Shown here: positions 8,977-16,971 of the stretch, piece after piece
Layout: the number at the start of each line of letters is the position of its first letter
Position numbering within the stretch: position 1 is the stretch's first letter
Assembly (NCBI RefSeq): GCF_000975115.1
Contig: NZ_BBRE01000001.1
Coordinates: 1,021,322-1,085,321 of the forward strand
Source of the DNA: Demequina oxidasica
GTDB taxonomy: Bacteria > Actinomycetota > Actinomycetes > Actinomycetales > Demequinaceae
DNA length: 64,000 nucleotides
Reading direction: 5' to 3'
Notes under the pieces: generated by a model
Told to the model about the DNA's origin: nothing
The model's input: only the letters and a program-made list of their open reading frames with translations
Database searches by the model: none
Translations under genes and position numbers: made by a program

Positions 8977-9405
8977 ATGTCGTTCGAGCATCGCCAGCAG
9001 GTCATCGGCCTCATCCTCGGCTCGCTCCTGTTCATTGCCTATTGGGCAGTCATCGTGGTGCGCGCCGCTAGCGACGACTTCCCCTTTGCCCAGGTTGATT
9101 GGCAGGGGCCGATGCTCTGGGCGCTGATCATCGGGGGCGCGACCTTCGCGGTCACTTACGGAGTCTCGCGCTTTCGCGCACGGGGCACACCCATCTCCGA
9201 CGAGCGCGACACTGTCATTCTGATGCACGGCGAGGCTGCCGGATCCGGCATCGTGGGCATGACAGTGCTGGCCACGCTGATCATGCTTGCCTTGGACGCG
9301 GACACCTTCTGGGTCGCCAACGTTCTCTTCGTGGGCACTTTCCTGGGATCACTTGCCACCTCCGGTGTCACCATCGCGGGATACCGGAACGGAGAGCCAG
9401 CATGA
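8977..9405 (+). CDS. DUF2178-like four-TM membrane protein
   Basis: A 142-aa integral membrane protein with four hydrophobic segments (about 8-30, 46-64, 90-108, 112-134) and a cytosolic loop containing ISDERD between the second and third, as in the DUF2178 family. The start has a strong RBS (GGAGGA, 4 nt before the ATG). It is the first gene of a three-gene operon; its stop overlaps the next start (ATGA). The pair plus a small HTH regulator is a recurring actinobacterial/firmicute arrangement of unknown purpose, possibly envelope stress sensing. Confidence 0.75.
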   Translation: MSFEHRQQVIGLILGSLLFIAYWAVIVVRAASDDFPFAQVDWQGPMLWALIIGGATFAVTYGVSRFRARGTPISDERDTVILMHGEAAGSGIVGMTVLATLIMLALDADTFWVANVLFVGTFLGSLATSGVTIAGYRNGEPA

Positions 9406-9947
9406 CCGACCAGCAACGTTTCGCGAAAGACGGCGCCAGCGAGTTGTCAGAACCCCGGGCTGCCATGCCTTACAGCGAGCGCAACGTCTGGGCGTCCGCA
9501 ATCGCGACAACGGTTGCCACCGCTGCCTACTTGATTGTGGTGATCCCGCGCGTCATTGCAGGTCCGATCGACGAGGTCTCCTGGGAGATGCCGATGCTGT
9601 GGGCCATAGGCGGCGCAATCATCGGCACCATCGTGTTTTCAATACTCGGCGCAATCGGCAGCGAGGTCAGCGGTCAGGTGGGCGCTGTCGTGTGGTCAGC
9701 AATGACCGGTCGCTCCGTCGGTTTCGAGGCGCCCCTGCACCAGGAGGACATCCGCGACCGCGAGATTAGTCAACTCGGAGAGCGCACCACCATGTCCATC
9801 ATGGCGTCCAGTCTGTTCATGATATTGATGCTGGCGATGCTCGATACGGATAGCTTCTGGATCGGTAATACGGCGCTCTTCGTTGGCACGATCGGTACGC
9901 TGGCGGGCGCAGGGGTCAAGATCCGCGCCTACCGCCGAGGCTTCTGA
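9402..9947 (+). CDS. Second DUF2178-like membrane protein
   Basis: A 181-aa paralogue of the preceding gene with the same four-segment layout. It has an RDREISQLGER loop in place of ISDERD and a conserved D-D/S-FW-N motif before the last helix (LDADTFWVAN in the first, LDTDSFWIGN here). The start is the ATG overlapping the upstream stop; the frame is open further upstream, but that part is antisense-free overlap with gene one. The two products probably form a heterodimer. Two bases separate it from the regulator gene. Confidence 0.75.
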   Translation: MTDQQRFAKDGASELSEPRAAMPYSERNVWASAIATTVATAAYLIVVIPRVIAGPIDEVSWEMPMLWAIGGAIIGTIVFSILGAIGSEVSGQVGAVVWSAMTGRSVGFEAPLHQEDIRDREISQLGERTTMSIMASSLFMILMLAMLDTDSFWIGNTALFVGTIGTLAGAGVKIRAYRRGF

Positions 9948-9949
9948 GC

Positions 9950-10183
9950 ATGGGAGGCAAGGCCACCACCCGGGTCACCAACAACATCCGAGCGCTTCGT
10001 GCTCAGCATGGGGACATGACGCAGGCGGGACTCGCGGCCAGCATCGGCGTCACGCGCCAGACGGTCATCGCGATCGAGCAGGGCAAGTATTCGCCGTCCC
10101 TCGAGATGGCGTTCCAAATTGCACGGGCATTCGAAGTCCCGCTTGACGAGGTCTTCGCCTACCCCGTACCCGAGGGGGCCTAG
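9950..10183 (+). CDS. Small XRE/Cro-type HTH regulator
   Basis: A 77-aa single-domain DNA-binding protein: NNIRALRAQHGDMTQAGLA, then a recognition helix in GVTRQTVIAIEQGKYSPSL and a C-terminal VPLDEVFAYP. This is the compact YozG-like class of autoregulators found beside small membrane proteins. It is the third gene of the DUF2178-like operon (2-nt gap) and the best candidate ligand for the twin palindromes at 8901-8966. Confidence 0.85.
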   Translation: MGGKATTRVTNNIRALRAQHGDMTQAGLAASIGVTRQTVIAIEQGKYSPSLEMAFQIARAFEVPLDEVFAYPVPEGA

Positions 10184-10282
10184 CCATCTCAACGGTCCCC
10201 GCCCGCGCTCGCTAAGAGCCCCCCTCCTCCAATCCTTCGCCACACCACCTCTGCTTTGCTCACCCAAAAACAGGAGACAGTC

Positions 10283-10984
10283 ATGCCCCACCTCAAGCGC
10301 ACCGCCCGAATCACCGGCCTGCTCTACCTCGGCCTCGCCCTTACTGGAATGCTCGATTTTCTGGTCATTCGCGGCTTGCTCTTCGCACCGGACGACGCGG
10401 CCGCCACACTCGCGAACCTCGTCAACGACCCGACACTCGCACGGCTTGGCATCGCCGCCGAACTCGGAGTGGTTCTCACCCAGTCGCTGACGGCCGTGTG
10501 GTTCTACAAGCTGTTCAGGACCGCGAACAGCGTTGCCGCCGGCGCCACGGCCGCCTTTGGTCTGGTCAACGCCGCGGCAATTCTTGGTAGCGCGGCCTTC
10601 CTTGCGAGCGCACTGGCGGTCGCCGGCGATCCGAGCCTCGCACCAGGGGGAGATTCCGCGGCAACAGTGCAGCTGATGTACACGATCTCCGGCTACTTCT
10701 GGGCCGCCGGTGCGCTGTTCTTTGGGCTGTGGTTGATTCCCATGGGGTTCGTTGCCGCACGTTCTGGTTGGATGCCGCGAGCGCTCGGCTTGGTGCTCAT
10801 GGTCGGCGGAGCCGGCTACGTCGCCAGCGCCTTCACCGCCGCCCTGCTGCCTTACGCCACCACCCTGACTGACGCCCTCACCGTACCGGCCAGCATCGGC
10901 GAGTTCTGGATGATTGGCTACCTGCTGTTTGTAGGGGTGCGCTCGATCGCCGGTGTCACGCCTACGGATAGGGTCGTCTCATGA
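10283..10984 (+). CDS. DUF4386-like membrane protein
   Basis: A 233-aa membrane protein with about six hydrophobic segments beginning RITGLLYLGLALTGM, as in the DUF4386 family. The ATG at 10283 has a clear RBS (AGGAG, 6-nt spacing); the frame is open to 10256 but without an RBS. Its stop overlaps the start of the MDR oxidoreductase (ATGA), so the two are coupled. A C-terminal FWMIGYLLFVGVR segment is typical of the family. Function unknown. Confidence 0.8.
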   Translation: MPHLKRTARITGLLYLGLALTGMLDFLVIRGLLFAPDDAAATLANLVNDPTLARLGIAAELGVVLTQSLTAVWFYKLFRTANSVAAGATAAFGLVNAAAILGSAAFLASALAVAGDPSLAPGGDSAATVQLMYTISGYFWAAGALFFGLWLIPMGFVAARSGWMPRALGLVLMVGGAGYVASAFTAALLPYATTLTDALTVPASIGEFWMIGYLLFVGVRSIAGVTPTDRVVS

Positions 10985-12000
10985 GCAGCGAGGCTTCCCC
11001 CGCAGCATCCGCCCCAACGATGCGCGCGATGCAGTTTTTGGAGTACGGCGCGCCCGCCGACGTCATCCACGAGGCGCGGGTGCCCATTCCAGAACCTCGC
11101 CCGGACGACATCCTGGTGGAGGTCAAGGCCGCCGGCGTGAATCCCTACGATTGGCACTTCTACCGCGGCGACCCCTACATGATTCGAGCCACCAGTGGCC
11201 TTCGGCGCCTGCGCCATCCTCGCATCGCCGGGGCCGACTTTGCCGGCGTCGTCGCCAAGGTGGGCGAGAACGTCACCAACTTCAGCATCGGCGATCGAGT
11301 TTTTGGCGAACGGGGCGAGGGAGGTGCCTTGGCCGAGTTCGTCGCAGTGCCGGCGGAGAACACGGCGACGATGCCGCTAACCGCATCTTTCGAGGAGGCG
11401 GCCGCCGTGCCCATGGTCGCGCTCACCGCCTCCTCCGCGCTGCGCGACGTGGGCAAGCTCTCACCTGGCCAGTCTGTGCTGGTCAACGGCGCATCGGGCG
11501 GAGTGGGCGTCTTCGCCGTGCAACTCGCCAAGGCATGGGGCGCCTCCCGCGTGGTGGGCGTGTGCAGTGGTCGCAACAAGGAGTTGGTCCTCTCCCTGGG
11601 CGCCGATGCCGTGGTCGACTACACGAGGGAGAACTACTGGGAGGGCGGCGAGGAGTACGACCTGCTGGTCGACGTCCAGAACTCGCAACCTCTGCGACGC
11701 TCCCTCAAGGCAGTCAAGCAGGACGGCACCTACGTGATTGTGGGCGGTGGCGGCGGCAAGTTGATGGGCCCCGGTGGACCCGTGATGCGCGCCATGGCAC
11801 AGGGTCTCTTCAAGCGCCAGCGCGTGGCCGCGGTCTTCGCGCAGTCGCGCGGAGAAGACCTGGCGCGCGTCGCATCGTTGATCGATGATGGCAAGGTCAC
11901 TGTGCCATTGGAGAAGGTTTACGACTGGGCCGACACCACAACGGCGATGGAGCGGCTGGAGTCCAACCGCGTGAGCGGAAAGCTCGTGGTCCGCATCTAA
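10981..12000 (+). CDS. MDR-family NAD(P)-dependent oxidoreductase (quinone reductase-like)
   Basis: A 339-aa medium-chain dehydrogenase/reductase. The N-terminal GroES-like half (MQFLEYGAPADVI, GVNPYDWHFYRG, GADFAGVV) lacks the zinc ligands of alcohol dehydrogenases, pointing to a zeta-crystallin/quinone oxidoreductase type. The nucleotide-binding Rossmann motif NGASGGVGVFAVQLAK is near residue 165, and the C-terminus ends with the standard SNRVSGKLVVRI. It is coupled to the upstream DUF4386-like gene by a 4-nt overlap. The likely reaction is NADPH-dependent reduction of a quinone or enone; the exact substrate is unknown. Confidence 0.87.
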   Translation: MSSEASPAASAPTMRAMQFLEYGAPADVIHEARVPIPEPRPDDILVEVKAAGVNPYDWHFYRGDPYMIRATSGLRRLRHPRIAGADFAGVVAKVGENVTNFSIGDRVFGERGEGGALAEFVAVPAENTATMPLTASFEEAAAVPMVALTASSALRDVGKLSPGQSVLVNGASGGVGVFAVQLAKAWGASRVVGVCSGRNKELVLSLGADAVVDYTRENYWEGGEEYDLLVDVQNSQPLRRSLKAVKQDGTYVIVGGGGGKLMGPGGPVMRAMAQGLFKRQRVAAVFAQSRGEDLARVASLIDDGKVTVPLEKVYDWADTTTAMERLESNRVSGKLVVRI

Positions 12001-12078
12001 CAACCGGCGTCCCCCCAGGCGGGCGTAACGTAGAGGCATGCCCCAAACGCCCTCACACTCGCACCGCGGGTGGGGCGC

Positions 12079-13437
12079 ATGAGCCGCACCTTCGCGTCCC
12101 TCAGCATCTACAACTACCGACTGTGGTTCGCCGGCGCGATCGTCTCCAACGTGGGTACCTGGATGCAGCGCGTCGCCCAAGACTGGCTGGTACTGACCGT
12201 CCTCAGCCAGGACTCGGGCGTCGCAGTCGGTATCGTCACCGCATTGCAGTTCTTGCCATTCCTGCTGCTGACCGCCTGGGCGGGAGTCCTGGCGGACCGG
12301 GTGGACCAACGCAAACTGCTGCTGTTCACCCAAAGTGCGTCGGCTGCGCTTGGAATCGGGCTAGGGGCGCTGGTCCTACTCGGCCACGTCCAGCTCTGGC
12401 ACGTCTACTTGTTCGCCCTGGCGCTCGGCATCGTGTCCGCGATCGACGCCCCCGCGCGCCAGACGTTCGTCGCCGAACTCGTCCCCACCGAGAACCTGCC
12501 GAACGCCGTGGGCCTCAACAGCGCATCGTTCAATGCGGCCCGCCTGGTGGGGCCGGCAGTCGCAGGCCTCGTGATCGCGTGGCTGGGCATTGGCTGGGTG
12601 TTCATCGTCAACGGCTTCACCTTCATCGCGACCATCATGGCGCTACTGGCCATGCGCTCCTCGGAGCTTGCCGGGGCTGAACGTGCGCCGCGTAAGAAGG
12701 GGCAGATCCGGGAAGGCTTCCGCTACGTGCGGCGGCGGCCAGACATCATGGTGGTGCTCATCATCGTCTCCATCGTCGGCATGCTCGGACTCAACTTCCA
12801 GCTCACCAGTGCACTCATGGCGCGCACTGAGTTCGGCATGGGCCCCAGCCAATACGGAATCTTGGGGTCAGTGTTGGCGATCGGCTCGTTGGCTGGCGCG
12901 CTGCTTGCCGCCCGGCGCTCACGGGTACGGGTACGGCTTGTCATCGGCGCGGCGTTCGGGTTCGGCATCGCCACGGCCGTCAACGCAACCATGCCCTCCT
13001 TCACCCTGTACGCGATCACTTGTATCCCCGTGGGCTTCGCCGCTCTCACCATGATCACCTCGGCCAACGCTATGGTTCAGACCACTACGTCGCCGGCCAT
13101 GCGTGGTCGCGTGATGTCTCTGTACATGATGCTGTTCGTGGGCACTACGCCCATCGGCTCACCTATCGTCGGTTGGATTGGCGAGGAGTTTGGTGCACGG
13201 TGGGCGATCGGCGTGGGGTCCATCGCCGCCCTGCTGGTCTCCATTGGCGCCGCGGTCTGGGCCGTGCGCTACTGGAAACTTGACGTCAGCTACCACTTGC
13301 ACAAGCCGCGCCTCAGGATCACCTACCCACCCACGGATGCAGCGAGGGACGCCGCCGATGCCGACCGCCGAGCGCGCGAGGACGCCAGCAGCAAAATTCG
13401 CAGTCAGCAAATCGAGGACAAGCGCTCCCAGGCTTGA
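12079..13437 (+). CDS. MFS transporter, EntS/DHA3-like exporter
   Basis: A 452-aa major facilitator protein with twelve predicted helices. It starts SIYNYRLWFAGAIVSNVGTWMQRVAQDWLVL and has the motif A-like loop WAGVLADRVDQRKLL between helices 2 and 3. This layout matches the enterobactin exporter/DHA3 drug-efflux group common in actinobacteria. The ATG at 12079 follows a GGGTGGGG stretch; a GTG nine bases upstream is an alternative. The long charged C-terminus (residues ~410-452) is cytosolic. The substrate is unknown. Confidence 0.87.
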   Translation: MSRTFASLSIYNYRLWFAGAIVSNVGTWMQRVAQDWLVLTVLSQDSGVAVGIVTALQFLPFLLLTAWAGVLADRVDQRKLLLFTQSASAALGIGLGALVLLGHVQLWHVYLFALALGIVSAIDAPARQTFVAELVPTENLPNAVGLNSASFNAARLVGPAVAGLVIAWLGIGWVFIVNGFTFIATIMALLAMRSSELAGAERAPRKKGQIREGFRYVRRRPDIMVVLIIVSIVGMLGLNFQLTSALMARTEFGMGPSQYGILGSVLAIGSLAGALLAARRSRVRVRLVIGAAFGFGIATAVNATMPSFTLYAITCIPVGFAALTMITSANAMVQTTTSPAMRGRVMSLYMMLFVGTTPIGSPIVGWIGEEFGARWAIGVGSIAALLVSIGAAVWAVRYWKLDVSYHLHKPRLRITYPPTDAARDAADADRRAREDASSKIRSQQIEDKRSQA

Positions 13438-13465
13438 TTCTCCGCGCGGGACCACTCGTCGCCAA

Positions 13466-13816
13466 TCAAGCCATCACAGGGTGGCGATGCGCGAGCTTCT
13501 CAGCCTTGAGCGCCAAGTCCTCCGCGCGCTCGGCATGGGCGGCGACATACGCGGTAGCCGCTGCATGTCCGGCGGCCCGGGCGGCAGCGCGCGCGGACTT
13601 GGTCCGGGCATCGGCCGCAGCTGAATTCGCCGAGAACGCGGCAGCGCGTGCCTCGCTTACGGAAATCCCCCCATGGGCCCAGGCACGGATCGCCGCGATG
13701 GCGTCGCGGGGCCGATGGTCGCTCGAGTCGTCGAGCTCAAAGAGGTACAGGACGCGACCGGCTGCGTTGGCGGCTTCAATCGCCAACGTGCGGTGCTCGT
13801 CGTCGTGGACGCTCAT
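13466..13816 (-). CDS. Imm-5-like putative immunity protein
   Basis: A 116-aa alanine-rich helical protein with DSSDHRPRDAIAAIRAW, then a repetitive A-rich stretch (AARAAGHAAATAYVAAHAERAEDLALKA). This pattern matches the family annotated as 'putative immunity protein' (Imm-5-like), small proteins proposed to neutralise polymorphic toxins. The start is set at MSVHDD (13816); the frame is open upstream, but that extension is Arg/Gly-rich and looks non-coding. No toxin gene is nearby, so it would be an orphan. The immunity role is inherited from family annotation only. Confidence 0.6.
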   Translation of the reverse strand: MSVHDDEHRTLAIEAANAAGRVLYLFELDDSSDHRPRDAIAAIRAWAHGGISVSEARAAAFSANSAAADARTKSARAAARAAGHAAATAYVAAHAERAEDLALKAEKLAHRHPVMA

Positions 13817-13914
13817 GTTTCTCACCGTACGCCTGAACGTCGCATCACGCTGAGTGAGAATGCCGCCGCCCCGCCGCACTGGGCGACGGGGCGGCAACGA
13901 GGTCGCAGCGACCT

Positions 13915-14145
13915 CTAGTTCTCGATGTTGTTCTGGTGCGTGTCAACGTGCTTTTCAACGCGCTCGGTGTGCACCGTGTTGCTGCGCTGAGAGCTGACGA
14001 TGAGCGAGATGATGATCGCCAGGACACCCGCACCCATGCAGATGTAACCAATCATCACGAAGTCGACCGAGTCGACGTTGTCCTTGACCGCAAACGCCAT
14101 AATCGCGCCTACTACCAGCAGAAAAATGCCTGAACCGAGTGCCAT
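13915..14145 (-). CDS. DUF6458-like two-TM protein
   Basis: A 76-aa membrane protein: helix 1 (MALGSGIFLLVVGAIMAFAV), a short loop (KDNVDSVDF), helix 2 (VMIGYICMGAGVLAIIISLIV), then a basic His-rich tail. This is the actinobacterial DUF6458 arrangement. AAGGAG lies 6 nt before the ATG at 14145, which is chosen over the ATG at 14151 because that one sits immediately after the RBS. Function unknown. Confidence 0.8.
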   Translation of the reverse strand: MALGSGIFLLVVGAIMAFAVKDNVDSVDFVMIGYICMGAGVLAIIISLIVSSQRSNTVHTERVEKHVDTHQNNIEN

Positions 14146-14307
14146 GCGCATCTCCTTTGAACTCGCGCCATCGGGCGGAGACGTGCGCCGCGGTGACGCC
14201 CGTCGTAACTCCGCCGACGGAATCTAGCATGACGCTAACAACGCCGTTTTGCCGGGTGATATTCCAGATTCCTCAGACTAGGAGCGAGATATCAGGCACG
14301 ATGCTGG

Positions 14308-14880
14308 CTAGCGCATCTGCGCCGGGTTGTAGGTGGCGTACTCCGGCACCGGCTGGTCGGCGTTCGCTGCGGCCTTTGCCACGATGGCCGGGAGCTCGTC
14401 GGACTTCTTAGTAAAGCCGCGCCACTTCACCAGGAACGGTGCCAGCAGGAAGCCGTAGACCACGTGAACTACGGCCTCGAACGGCTGGTTCGCGATCTCA
14501 AAGACCGGGTAGAACAGCGGCACCAGCAGCAGGAAGTTGAACATGTAGATGACTAGGCCGTAAAAGCCCGCGAGTGCCACACGAGAGGCGTTTGACTTGA
14601 ACTCCGCGGCGAGCAGTCCGAGCAGGGCGCCATAGGTGACGGACAGGCCGACGTGGACTGCCCACCCCACGGCGAGCGACGTGGTGCCGGCGGCGAAGTA
14701 CTCGTCAGGCTGCACGATGGTCGCGATCATGTGGATGATCGTGTCCGCTGGCACCCCTGCGTCGGCAAGGAACCACATTTGGAAGAGCCCAAAGATGACT
14801 CCGGCGACGAGGCCGCCGATGGCACCTCGCAGCATCATGTATAGGTGACCGTCCCATTTGGACGTAGGTGCCTCAGACAT
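14308..14880 (-). CDS. Uncharacterised four- to five-TM membrane protein
   Basis: A 190-aa protein with hydrophobic segments at about residues 14-36, 60-85, 95-120 and 128-150, followed by a basic soluble tail ending NPAQMR. The start at 14880 has a GAGGGG RBS 8 nt upstream; longer in-frame starts exist but precede the RBS. No family is recognised. The conserved-looking P-x-F-Y-P-V-F-E between helices is periplasmic. It lies between a DUF6458-like gene and a septum-type gene on the same strand, each with its own RBS. Confidence 0.7.
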   Translation of the reverse strand: MSEAPTSKWDGHLYMMLRGAIGGLVAGVIFGLFQMWFLADAGVPADTIIHMIATIVQPDEYFAAGTTSLAVGWAVHVGLSVTYGALLGLLAAEFKSNASRVALAGFYGLVIYMFNFLLLVPLFYPVFEIANQPFEAVVHVVYGFLLAPFLVKWRGFTKKSDELPAIVAKAAANADQPVPEYATYNPAQMR

Positions 14881-14994
14881 TTTCTTACCCCTCGAGCGAT
14901 GTGGTGGCGCGCCTGCCGCGCTAACAGTACTTCGGTCTGAGGAGGCAGGCGGATTGGTTGGCGCTCGGATGGGCACAGCGAACCGAGCCACGGG

Positions 14995-15918
14995 CTAGTA
15001 CCTCAGCACCAGACTTTCGGACACCTGTCCTTGAACTGGTCCTACCGCGCACTGGTATTGGCGCACACCCTCCGCCCACACCTCGGCACTCGGCACGTAG
15101 CGAATAGTGGTGAGCTCCAACCCGCTTTCGCTGTCGATGGCGGCGACGAGGGAATCCGCGTGACAAAGCGTGTCCGTCACTTCCCACAGTGCCTGCTCCC
15201 CTGGGTAGGGCTCATCCGTGAGAAGGCCCACGTGAAACGCCTGCGCGATGTGGGGCTCGGTACAATCCACGATTGCAAACCCGTAGACGGTGGCCTCGTC
15301 TAACCCGCTCGAGTCCGACTCGTTGAAGCACTCGCCAACGGCGACCGAGTCGACGACATTCGGTCCCTTCAACAGCGACAGTGCCGGGAGCAGAAAGGCG
15401 GCGCCAAGAATCAGGCCGAGTGCCATACTCACACCGCCGATGGCGATTCCAGCCATCGACAAGCCACGATTGGTGGCATCACCCGCCTTGGCGGAACGCA
15501 AGCCGGCCCATCCAAACAGGACCCCCAGGAGGCTCAGTCCTAGCAAGCTGGTGACGAGGGAAGCGATGCCCTGCCAGTTCTTGGACGAGTTGGTGCGCAC
15601 TCCCCACGACCCGCCCTGAGCACTCGACCAGTCGAACTCCTGCGCTCCCGCTGCTCCCAGGCCCACACCAATGCCGGCGCCTGACCCGTATGCGGTGCTA
15701 ATTCCGTTGCCCACGCTGGGGCCGCCAAATCGCGGGTCGCCGCCGTAAGAGGGCTGCTGACTGATGGGGGCACCCATCTGAGGTGCGTAGGCCGGCGTCG
15801 AGTCGGGATTCGGGACCGACTCTGCCGATTCGAGCGACCGGTACTCGCCTGCCAGTTCAGGCGGCAACTCTTGCGGCTCAAATACCACTGGCTCGCGGCT
15901 CTCGTCGTCCTGCACCAT
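14995..15918 (-). CDS. DUF4190-like/septum-formation domain membrane protein
   Basis: A 307-aa protein: a disordered Pro/Gly/Ser-rich cytosolic region (1-125), two closely spaced TM helices flanking a Gly-rich turn (GWAGLRSAKAGDATNRGLSMAGIAIGG) as in DUF4190, and an extracellular C-terminal domain with four cysteines (GECF, DCTEPH, DTLCH, QYQCAVG). That pattern fits the 'septum formation' family. The ATG at 15918 has a GAGGGGGG RBS; an upstream in-frame ATG lacks one. The disulfide-bonded outer domain suggests an envelope role. The family link to septation is by name only. Confidence 0.78.
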   Translation of the reverse strand: MVQDDESREPVVFEPQELPPELAGEYRSLESAESVPNPDSTPAYAPQMGAPISQQPSYGGDPRFGGPSVGNGISTAYGSGAGIGVGLGAAGAQEFDWSSAQGGSWGVRTNSSKNWQGIASLVTSLLGLSLLGVLFGWAGLRSAKAGDATNRGLSMAGIAIGGVSMALGLILGAAFLLPALSLLKGPNVVDSVAVGECFNESDSSGLDEATVYGFAIVDCTEPHIAQAFHVGLLTDEPYPGEQALWEVTDTLCHADSLVAAIDSESGLELTTIRYVPSAEVWAEGVRQYQCAVGPVQGQVSESLVLRY

Positions 15919-16025
15919 TGCGCCCCCCTCAGGCTTCTCGAGCGACACTCTATCGTTGCTTCGCCACGCATTCTAGAGATCAGAGGGTCCATTCTCGAGG
16001 TGCCACCGTGCGCTACCGTCGCAGT

Positions 16026-16961
16026 ATGAGCACCTCCCCTACTGTCATCACCATCGAGAACGACCACTGGCGCGTGGGCTTGGTGCCCGCCACCGGAGGT
16101 TCCGTTGCGTTTGGCCAGGTTCGCATCGATGGCGACTGGGTAGACGTGTTGCGCCCCACCGCCGAGGAGGATCGCGGCAATCGTTCGGCGTGCGCGTCGT
16201 TCCCACTGGTGCCGTGGTCCAACCGCATCCGCGAGGGGAAGTTGCTGTGGCAGGGACGCACGTATCAACTGCGCACCAATCCGGGTGACGGCACCGCGCG
16301 TCACGGAGCCGCCATCGAGTACCCGTGGGCGGTGGTCGCGCAGTCGGCCAACTCTGTGACCCTGGAATTCACCTCACGCGACGTCTACGGCGTGAACTTC
16401 CCGTGGACCTTCACCGCGCGCTTCGAGTACACGCTCGAAGGCGACCGCTTCACATGGGGACTATCCGTGACCAACACCGACCACGAAACCTTCCCTGCGG
16501 GCCTGGGCCATCACCCGTACTTCCAGCGCCACCTCGCACTGCCCGACGGCACCGAGTCGGCGGCCCCTCACCTGCAGATCAACTGCGACCAGAGCTACCA
16601 GCTGATCGACGCGCTCCCTGAGGCCGCTGCCGTCCCCATCGCGCCGCGAGCCGATTTCCAAACCAGCCGCGAGCTGGGCACCGGCGTAGTGGACGACTGC
16701 CTCACCGGCCGCACCTCACCCACCGTCGCCGTCATCGAGTACCCGGGCAAGCTGGCAGTCACGATGCGGGCGGGCGAACTGCTGTCCCACGTGATCGCCT
16801 TCGCACCGGAAGGCAAGCCCTTCTTCGCGGTCGAGCCTGTCACCAACGTCAACGACGCCTTCACGCTGGACGCGCAGGGAGTCAAGGGCACCGGACTGTT
16901 CCTAGTCCAGCCCGGGGAGACGCGGCACACGGAGTTTTCTCTGACCGCGTCGAACGTCTAA
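16026..16961 (+). CDS. galM: Aldose 1-epimerase
   Basis: Cytosolic mutarotase interconverting alpha and beta anomers of hexoses, 311 aa. It shows SFPLVPWSNRIREG, the first catalytic His in TARHGAAIEYPW (~residue 82), the second in GLGHHPYFQRH (~161), and the C-terminal catalytic Glu in FFAVEPVTNVNDAF. All three expected active-site residues are present. The ATG at 16026 gives the canonical N-terminus; the longer open frame upstream reads through the antisense of the preceding gene. The phosphatase-superfamily gene follows after 10 nt. Confidence 0.9.
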   Translation: MSTSPTVITIENDHWRVGLVPATGGSVAFGQVRIDGDWVDVLRPTAEEDRGNRSACASFPLVPWSNRIREGKLLWQGRTYQLRTNPGDGTARHGAAIEYPWAVVAQSANSVTLEFTSRDVYGVNFPWTFTARFEYTLEGDRFTWGLSVTNTDHETFPAGLGHHPYFQRHLALPDGTESAAPHLQINCDQSYQLIDALPEAAAVPIAPRADFQTSRELGTGVVDDCLTGRTSPTVAVIEYPGKLAVTMRAGELLSHVIAFAPEGKPFFAVEPVTNVNDAFTLDAQGVKGTGLFLVQPGETRHTEFSLTASNV

Positions 16962-16971
16962 GCGCACCCGG

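Noticed and set aside
8821-9228. Upstream extension of the triple-HTH ORF
   Set aside because: It is antisense to the DUF2178-like gene, and a good RBS precedes the ATG at 8820.
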